Positions 57,104 through 64,000 of a DNA stretch of 64,000 nucleotides are shown here, one piece after another. Below the pieces are notes generated by a model, which worked only from the letters and a program-made list of their open reading frames with translations, ran no database searches and was not told the DNA's origin. Source of the DNA: Pestalotiopsis fici W106-1 (lineage: Eukaryota > Ascomycota > Sordariomycetes > Amphisphaeriales > Sporocadaceae). The stretch spans positions 2,480,001 through 2,544,000 of the forward strand of contig NW_006917098.1 of NCBI RefSeq assembly GCF_000516985.1, read 5' to 3'. The translations under genes and the position numbers were made by a program. Numbering within the stretch: position 1 is the stretch's first letter; the number at the start of each line of letters is the position of its first letter.

Positions 57104-58256
57104 TATCTCGTGCTTGTTTTCCAGTTGATGATGTTTGGTATAGTATCTGCCGTCAGGAGGTCTTGCGGTGAATTATTGAGTTTCGTGTAAAAATTTGAAG
57201 TGTCAGATCATTGCCCCAGGTGTTATATATGGAAATAATATTATAGTCCGCTCTAGTAAGTAGAAATGGCTGCATACAGACTCTAGCTAGGCCGGCCGCT
57301 TCCCATGCGCGGGGTTGGATATGTGCGTCACGATATGTCAAAATGACCTCAAACTTGTCGGTAGTCGCAATAATCTCCAAATCAACCTGCAGCGGGCCAA
57401 TAGGCATCTGCTAACTCCAGTCTCCAAGCAGTCAGCACTCTATATGCCCCATCCTCCATTGGTTGTTTTCTAGTGATTGGGACGCCGCTAAATCCACGAC
57501 AATTCAATATATGAACACCTCGTACCTAGCCATTTCAACTACGCCCAAACCAATCGCGAGGAGTGGCAGATCAGTGCGGCCGATCCATGCCGACTTAGGC
57601 GTCACTTTACTTTCTTGAAGGTTTGGGTATGGGTATGACTTTTAGGACCAACCCAACCTCGAGCATTTATAGAGTTATTGCCTTGCACACACCACATCGA
57701 GTAGCACATGATTTGTCCAAGCTAATGATACCATCATTGTGATCACTGAATCATGCATTTTGCTGATAAAATGTGTAATTGATGATGTTTATCAATTCTT
57801 TCATATTTTTATCTTCCCCTCTGCCAAGAATTCATGGGGGTGTAGTTGTGCCCTGGTATCAAAAGTCTTGAGGGGCACACGGAATTCAAGCAATTGCAAA
57901 TCCAGCCATCAGATCATTACTACCGGGCATCCGTCCCCGATCCCATTATCCCCGAGAACCGCAAATACATAAATACCATTCTTTCATGGATCAAAGTGCC
58001 ATCCGTTGCTGGTGAAGCAGACCGTCTTTTGCAATGAACCTGATGCAGTACCGTGCATCTAAACGCCTTCCGCCTAGTTGACAAACATCAAAACTGAACC
58101 CGATTTCATTCCTTCATTTTTTTTCTTCTTTCTTCTTCTGGTCGTGTCTCATTATCATAGACCCTGTGCACTACCAACGAGCTTAATTGAGTGATCGGAG
58201 ACACGATCTCTCCATCAGTCTCTGTTGGAGGCCCGCTGTGTTGCTGTCGTGGAAAA
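57104..58256. other. Intergenic region, 1.15 kb
   Basis: Promoter of the transporter and 3' region of the uncharacterised gene to the right. No coding sequence supported. Confidence 0.5.
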
Positions 58257-59886
58257 TCATCGGAATGTTCTTTGCTTTTCGGCCTTGAATGCAGCGGTCT
58301 TGGCCCAACGATGCCACTTTTCGCTTGCTGTAGCTTCTTCAAGCTCTTCCTCTTCATCTTTCGGCGCATCTTCTGCCACGTTCTCCTCACCTAACGTCGT
58401 TTCAGCAACCCGTTCGACCACTCGATCCATAGTGCTGTGTGTGTGTCGCTACCGCACAACGCCGACCCTACCTTCGAGGCACCTTCTCTTACCAATGACA
58501 CCCATTTCCTCTGTGCTACTTGGCTCTGGGTCTTCAATGAAGCTGGCATTCAAAACCTCTGAGAAGACATCATCAAGCCTGCGCTTCGGAGGTGTAAGCT
58601 CATTGACGTGGAATATTTCTTCTTCATCGTCGGGGAAAGTCTCCATGCTCAGGGGATCGATATTTCCCACAAGCTCCTCGCCAAGTGCCTGACCGAGCCG
58701 CTCCTTGAGGCCCAGAATCGGCCACACGGGGACGTGCTTGTACTCGATCCTAAAGTTCGTGGCATCGGGCTTTGGATTGGACTCGGGCGAGTGGAACATC
58801 ATCAGGAACTCGGAAGAGATCTTGGCGGTGTACACAATAAAAGCCTGGTCCTCCTCCGATATCGTGAACAAGCGGACAGTGACGTCTCTTTGCTTGATCT
58901 GGTTGGTTCGGTGACCGTCGGGGTAGAAATGCTGCTGTGCCAAGGAGATTGCGGTTGCAACAAAGTAGGGGTCTTCGTCCAAGTTGCTTGGCACCAGGTT
59001 CTTTGATCTCAAGGTCTGTAGACGATGCACTGGTATATTTGGGTTCCTGTTGGGGCCCTGAACAATCCGGAAGCAATTATGCCTGATGTGGTTGAGATTG
59101 CTTCTGCTGACATATGCCAAGATGGGGGCATCGCTGGCAATGTTAACGCTCATGGACGCCAGAAGTTGGCTGGTGTTGCGACTGGAGGTCCAGGTAGTGG
59201 CAGAGTCAAAAGACATGGTTGCGTCATGGTGCTTCCAGAGTACCTGTGCGCGGGCAGCCTTCTGGTAGAGGCGGCCTCCAAACCTGAGACTGAGCTCTGC
59301 ATTCGCCTTGGGCTTGCCGAGATGAATCGGGAAGAGAGTTGACATGATGTTTCTCAGGGCTCGAGTTTTTGGCACGACGTTACGTGGGTTGTCTCTAGTC
59401 ATGAGGGTGTCAATATCTCTTCCGATGGCGACAAGCGTTAATGAAGCTGGCGGCGATGTTCTGGGTGATGAATGAGTCGATGGCACAGGAGTATCTTGCG
59501 ACGGTTGCCGGACGAAGCGACAACCAAGCAGTCGCGTGTGCATATCGGTCCAGCACAGAGGCAAGACAAAGAGCGACGTGCCCTGGTGATCATGCATTAC
59601 GTCCCATAGTGAGCCTCGATCAGGCACAGTATGAGAGCGGCGAGGTCGCCTGGAGCGGTTGCTCGTGCTCCCTTCTGCCTCTGCAGCGACGGACATTGTG
59701 GCGGTGGACATGTCAATGTGATGATCTTTTGATCGTGCACCCGCGGCGGCATGCGTCTGGCGGGTTTGCACTCTACTAGATGTAGTGGTCAGCATCCCTG
59801 TTTGTCGGCGAAAATGGCAATATGTATTTATGACGCGCGCGGGGCGACAAAGCGACTTACTGTTTGACAAGCAGTTTGATTGTCAT
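58257..59886 (-). CDS. Conserved protein of unknown function, with a frameshifted-looking segment
   Basis: Most of the coding sequence is one open frame (59,775 down to 58,449). A short first exon (59861-59886, MTIKLLVKH) joins it through an 85-base intron with a CTGAC branch site. No known domain; the conserved-looking core is about 59,400-58,650 (LFPIHLGKPKANAELSLRFG, then DEDPYFVATAISLAQ and VPVWPILGLKERLGQ). Two oddities: between about 59,562 and 59,420 another frame reads much more like protein (DRYAHATAWLSLRPATVARY), implying a one-base loss followed by a one-base gain. Also, the frame stops at 58,449, yet a downstream frame (58,430-58,257: acidic, then SEKWHRWAKTAAFKAEK) looks like its true C-terminus, reached by splicing; GTAAGA near 58,492 is the strongest donor, but acceptor choice is unclear. 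The range given includes that tail. It may be a functional gene with assembly indels, or one decaying. Confidence 0.55.
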
Positions 59887-61119
59887 TCGAGATTGGCAGT
59901 CAAAAGTGGGAATGGCGAATGACGCGCCCGGGGGTCCGTAGCGCCAGTACAAGGCAAAGGCAGTCTGCGCCTTTGTCCGAAGAAGAAGAAAAAGTTATCA
60001 AGAACTCGCCAATTTTATCAGAATAGAAAAAAGAGGTTGAAGACTTGATTGTAAAGATTGCGATCACGACTTCTTGAACCCAGCAGATAACTGGGACGAT
60101 GCTGAGACGCGCGATCACCAACAGTGGGCGGCAAAGGGAACAAGGAGGCGTTGGGGGGTAAGTGGTTAAAGGGTAGACGCGACGAGAAGTGTCAAGGCAC
60201 CAAGACTGGGGGAGGGGCAAAATACACCTATTAAAAGAGCAGCCTGTCTTCTTTGTGGGCGGCTTAACTGGCTTGTGGGTCAAATCGGGTCTACGCTAGC
60301 TGGGGCAACTCACGCGAGTTGAGCGCCAGGTCACGAGACTTGTTGAGAGAGCTTCGTTCCTGCTTCCAATCCGATCACATCCTTGGCTGACACCTGTGCT
60401 AGGCTCCAATCATTGATGACTCGATGGGAAGGAGTCTTTTTTCCAACAGTGGGGCCATGAGAATCTGTGTGTCCCCAGCCACATAGTGTACACTGGACTG
60501 GGGACTCGGCCAACTGGCAACTGGCAGATCAATGTCACACACACAGTCCATCGCCGATTGCCAAGCCTAGAACCCATCAAAACCGGCTTTTGCTCAGACA
60601 AGGTGGCCACAAAGTCGTGTGTCCGGATTTTGATGCATCGGCCAATAGAGTGTGCAAGATGGCACAAATGAGTAATGAAATGTGGCTGCCTAAGCCGTGC
60701 TGACCACACCTTGGACTGTGTGGCGTCTGGGTGAGTTGTGCAGAGGCCACAAAGCATTATCTTTATGCCCATTTGTGCAAGCCAATAATTGTACAATTGG
60801 CCCAACCCAGCTCAGGCCCATCGAGTTGAGTCTGAGCCGAGTGACGTCCCTCCTTAACAGTTGCCCCCCTAACTCAGAGGTGCAGCGATAGGTGCAGCGT
60901 AGGCAGGCACAACGCTTTGGGCGCAGTCGCAGTGCGTAGCAATCCAACAGCCCCTCCACACCACTAAGGTAGAGCATCATCGCAGCACACTACCCAGGAG
61001 CTCAACTCCCCTCCACGAAGCTGACCAACGATACACGATAACCCCCTCAGACTCGGCAATTGAACATATCAGATAGGCAGCCAGTGCATCGCCGACTGCT
61101 TCGACGAATCATTGTCAGG
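59887..61119. other. Divergent promoter region, 1.2 kb
   Basis: Between the uncharacterised gene and ARPC3. GACGCG elements occur near 59,914, 60,101 and 60,175 but without the tight clustering seen at RNR1. No coding sequence supported. Confidence 0.45.
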
Positions 61120-61949
61120 ATGCCAGTAAGTTGCGCCCCGTCCCTTGATTACTTTGCTGGTATCTGCCCGGCCCCAGATGCTCGCTAGTGACGAGTCGAA
61201 ACACTACTCAGGACAGGATGCATATAGAGCGCTGCTAACCTCCAACCCCTCAGGCCTACAACTCAATGTTCAACGAGGACCCGAACCCTCCACGGTTGAT
61301 CGGAAACTTCCCTCTCCTCCCGCTGCGCACCAAGACCAGGGGCCCGGCCTACACGCTGCCGCCGCCCTCGGAGCCGCTCGCCGCCTCCGAGTCGCCAGAC
61401 CCGGACTCAGACTCGTATGACATCTTGGACGAGGTCCTGTCGCTGTTCCGCGCCAATACCTTCTTCCGCAACTTTGAGATTCAGGGACCCGCCGATCGCC
61501 TACTCATCTATGGTATCCTCTACACCAGCGAGGTCCTCAGCAAGATCCGACCCAGCCATGGCGTTCGTGAGGCCCAGAAGGAGGTTATGAACACGGCACT
61601 AGATCTCAACTTTTCTATCCCTGGCGACCCGGGCTTCCCTTTGAATCAGGTGAGTGGAACTAGCGCTTGGGAAGAAACAGATCAGAAAAGGGGTGTTTGC
61701 AGATGATCTCAGAAGGACGGAAAAGGGGCGGGCAACATTCCAAGAAACGAGGCTGACTGACAATTGCAGATGTACGAGCCGCCACGAGACAGACAGGATG
61801 CTGAGCAGTTGCGGCAATATCTCTCTCAAGTACGACAGGAGTTGGCAAGCAGGTTATTGGCAAGAGTATACGAAGAAGGTGGTGATGGCAAGCCGAGCAA
61901 GTGGTGGCTGAGTTTCACAAAGAGAAAGTTCATGGGCAAGAGCTTGTAG
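61120..61949 (+). CDS. ARC18: Arp2/3 complex subunit 3 (p21-Arc)
   Basis: Three exons, 61120-61125, 61254-61649 and 61770-61949, giving 193 residues. The first exon encodes only Met-Pro; the 128-base intron, with a CTAAC branch site, joins it to AYNSMFNEDPNPP. Family landmarks are IGNFPLLPLRTKTRGPA, DILDEVLSLFRANTFFRNFE, GPADRLLIYGILYTSEVL and the C-terminal KWWLSFTKRKFMGKSL. ARPC3 is a structural subunit of the complex that nucleates branched actin filaments at endocytic patches. The length is slightly above yeast Arc18. Any model that omits the two-codon first exon would start at an internal Met. It converges on TRM6, with 233 bases between stops. Confidence 0.95.
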
Positions 61950-62182
61950 GCATTTTAGATCTCGAGACGAAGCAAACCAGCCAAGATGGTACAGAGCGCC
62001 AAATTCATAGGTAGGGAACATATGAATTCAAGATTTCAGAGCCAATGCGACATGGAGGAATCAATCATATTCCCAGGGGTATCAATGAAGTGATGCAGCT
62101 AGCTCTGATTTCTAGTATAGGTTTCTCTCACATGCGAAACGCTATGATTCTATTCACAACTTGTTATGGCGCCGCGCTCCTC

Positions 62183-64000
62183 TCACTCGCCGACCTTGCG
62201 CTTCTTGTTCCGGAGTCCCTTGCCTCGTGCTTCGACTTTGCCCGCGGCCGGTTTCACTTTCCAAGCTGTAAAGACGTATCCCTCAGCACCTCCTCGGCTC
62301 GTCATGAGCGGATGCGTACGACCCGGCAGAACCTGCCACTTGCGCACTCTGCTCGTTTGTAGAGCGGCTCCGAGAACCAAGGTAGGGTTCAGCGGGTACT
62401 CCTCTGTGCCGCCCCAGTGCTCAAGTTCCTCCGGCGTCTTCTCGGCCACTCCCTCAGGAGGATCCGATATCCAAGCGCCGCGCCTTGCTATGCTATAGCA
62501 ATCAGCGAGTTTGGTTAACGGCTCAATGGTTGGCGAGTAGATGGCAATCGGTGCGCCGCCAGCGAGGAGAGGTACAGCATGCTTCATGATAGATATCGGA
62601 TCCATCGTGCTGGCAACGACTAGCCCAGAGAAGCTGCCTGCCCGCGCCGTATCGACGATATGACGGACCCGAGCCCATCGGCGGCGCTTTCGGTGATAAT
62701 TAGCTCTGCGATTCGTCTTCCATGTCTTGAGCTCATCCGAGGAGACCGCCGGAGGCTCTGCCATGTATGTGGTGTCGGCGGTGGGCTCTAGTAATTGCAG
62801 CCATGAGAGGGCCATGAGATTCCTAGCGAGCGGATGGTCGAGAGACTGGGTAGGGTTCGTGATGTCGAAGTCATAATACTTGAGCAAGCTGAGGTTAGGT
62901 TGCGAGTTGGCATGGACCAATGTCAAAGTATTCGACTTGGCATATGGTACGCCGTCATCTCCACGCTTTCCGGAACCAGAAGGGTACTTCTTAGGTGCAC
63001 TGCTGGTCTCTGTGCGATCATTGACAGCTTCTGGCTCGGGTTCTGGCTGAGCCTCATCCGTCTCCTCAATCTTTACCTCAGACTCCTGTTGCTGTGCCCT
63101 GGGAGCCTCTTCGTCCTCTTCTTGCTTTAGATCCTCCGTGACACCATCATTCTCAATGGCGGCCTTTGTGCGGTTTCGCTCTTCCCTTCGCTGTTGTGGT
63201 GTTTTCTGGGCCTCTAGATATTCGTCCAGCGATCCTCTCTTCTCGGACGGATATAAAATACCCAGTCTCTCAGCCATTGCTGCCACCAGAAGACCTCCAG
63301 TGTCATCAACCACCAGATAGCGACCCTGCGCGTTATCAATCTCCGTGGATTCATCGTCATTGACATCCTCAGCCTCGTTCTCACGGTCGTCCTCGCCTCC
63401 CCAATGAACATTTGCCCAGCACCCAAGCAGGCCAATCATCTCCTCGCGCATCTCTAAGATCTTTGTCGAGTCTCTTTCCTCAAGGAGCCAGTGGTCAAAC
63501 AGAGGGACGTCCATCGGCAGCACGGTGAAGCGGCGGATGTACTTCCTGGTCTTGAGCAGCTTGTATTTGGCGAGCGAGTACTCGGTCTTTTGGTCGAGCG
63601 CAGTATGCGACAGCATGAGTTTCGCAATAATATCCTGACCGGCGCCGGACCCATCCTTCTTCAGCGCCTCGATCTCTTCCATGCTGAGAGTCTGTGTGGC
63701 AGAAGCAGCCGCAACATCGTTGAGTACGGCAGTCTCGTCCGACTTGGCAACCACAGCGCCAGAAGACGCATCAACTAATGTGTACTCTGCACCCGAGGTC
63801 ACAGCGGCGTCTGCGCCATCTTCATCGTCGTCCTCGGGGTCCGATGTGGGAGAGTCGGGCGAGTTGGACGAGTCGCGGGACGCGAGAATATCCGCGTAGA
63901 GCTCTGAGGCGGGTACAATGCGAAGACGGTGAAAGTTCTCTGATTCGAGCTTTGATTGGAGCTCGTATGTTAAATGATACGGCCTTTGGATGATCAGATT
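62183..64000 (-). CDS. TRM6: tRNA (adenine58-N1)-methyltransferase non-catalytic subunit Trm6/Gcd10, N-terminus beyond window
   Basis: The open frame runs from the stop at 62,183 through the right edge without interruption (605 residues visible). At the edge it begins NLIIQRPYHLTYELQ, which corresponds to an early strand of Trm6, so some 50-80 N-terminal residues lie outside. TQTLSMEEIEALKK, then KLMLSHTALDQKTEYSLAKYKLLKTRKYIRRFTVLP is the most conserved Trm6 stretch. A Rossmann-like half follows with YLVVDDTGGLLVAAMAERLG, degenerate at the S-adenosylmethionine site, as expected of the non-catalytic partner. Together with Trm61 it forms m1A58 in the T-loop, including initiator tRNA. A Glu/Gln-rich acidic linker (around 63,000-63,170) is fungal-variable. 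The C-terminus is basic (GLRNKKRKVGE). Confidence 0.92.
   Translation of the reverse strand, partial: NLIIQRPYHLTYELQSKLESENFHRLRIVPASELYADILASRDSSNSPDSPTSDPEDDDEDGADAAVTSGAEYTLVDASSGAVVAKSDETAVLNDVAAASATQTLSMEEIEALKKDGSGAGQDIIAKLMLSHTALDQKTEYSLAKYKLLKTRKYIRRFTVLPMDVPLFDHWLLEERDSTKILEMREEMIGLLGCWANVHWGGEDDRENEAEDVNDDESTEIDNAQGRYLVVDDTGGLLVAAMAERLGILYPSEKRGSLDEYLEAQKTPQQRREERNRTKAAIENDGVTEDLKQEEDEEAPRAQQQESEVKIEETDEAQPEPEPEAVNDRTETSSAPKKYPSGSGKRGDDGVPYAKSNTLTLVHANSQPNLSLLKYYDFDITNPTQSLDHPLARNLMALSWLQLLEPTADTTYMAEPPAVSSDELKTWKTNRRANYHRKRRRWARVRHIVDTARAGSFSGLVVASTMDPISIMKHAVPLLAGGAPIAIYSPTIEPLTKLADCYSIARRGAWISDPPEGVAEKTPEELEHWGGTEEYPLNPTLVLGAALQTSRVRKWQVLPGRTHPLMTSRGGAEGYVFTAWKVKPAAGKVEARGKGLRNKKRKVGE

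Noticed and set aside
59887..60180. Another MCB-type cluster near the uncharacterised gene and ARPC3
   Set aside because: ACGCG elements are present but widely spaced and in mixed context, close to what the base composition would give by chance.

Overview
The window is nuclear DNA of a filamentous ascomycete. Genes carry short spliceosomal introns with GTRNGT donors, CTRAY-type branch sites and YAG acceptors. The gene set (CFEM/GPI protein, PalA pH-signalling protein, CYS-3/MetR sulfur bZIP, secreted EEP nuclease) is typical of Pezizomycotina. Protein flavour suggests Sordariomycetes, probably Hypocreales; that placement is inference. No tRNA, rRNA, intact transposon or CRISPR was recognised.

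Layout: a CFEM cell-wall protein (+, 1.2-2.4 kb) converges on the ribonucleotide reductase large subunit (-, 3.3-6.2 kb). A TatD-type DNase (+, 7.6-8.9 kb) converges on the kinetochore protein Chl4/CENP-N (-, 9.1-10.7 kb). After an AT-rich gap come the CYS-3/MetR-like bZIP regulator with an unusually long intron (+, 14.4-16.0 kb) and a 5.2 kb gene-free stretch. Then come a PEBP-family protein and palA/RIM20 (both -, 21.2-25.3 kb). A 1,405-residue protein combining a zinc finger, a GBP-like P-loop GTPase, a RING-like motif and a patatin domain lies at 28.3-32.9 kb (+), followed by beta-carbonic anhydrase (+, 33.9-34.8 kb). An 8.9 kb gene desert precedes a GT31-like Golgi glycosyltransferase (+, 43.7-45.4 kb). 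The right third holds a tandem-OB-fold-like protein (+), a BAHD acyltransferase (-), a secreted EEP nuclease (-), a GPR1/FUN34/YaaH transporter (-), a conserved protein of unknown function with a suspicious frameshifted segment (-), the Arp2/3 subunit ARPC3 (+) and the C-terminal part of TRM6/GCD10 (-, runs off the right edge).

This is mostly a housekeeping and regulatory neighbourhood, not a metabolic cluster: no PKS, NRPS or other cluster backbone is present. Most genes act separately. Links that can be argued are: (i) RNR1 and CHL4 both have clusters of MCB-like ACGCG boxes, as expected of G1/S-regulated genes; (ii) the CYS-3-like gene carries an exact match to the CYS3 binding consensus inside its own 806-nt intron, suggesting autoregulation; (iii) carbonic anhydrase has a CCAAT/TATA promoter and a CRE-like site.

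The most unusual item is the GTPase-RING-patatin protein. Its domain order suggests an immune- or allorecognition-like effector, but its patatin nucleophile serine is replaced by asparagine. Exon boundaries given here were deduced by eye from reading frame and splice motifs; no transcript data were available.
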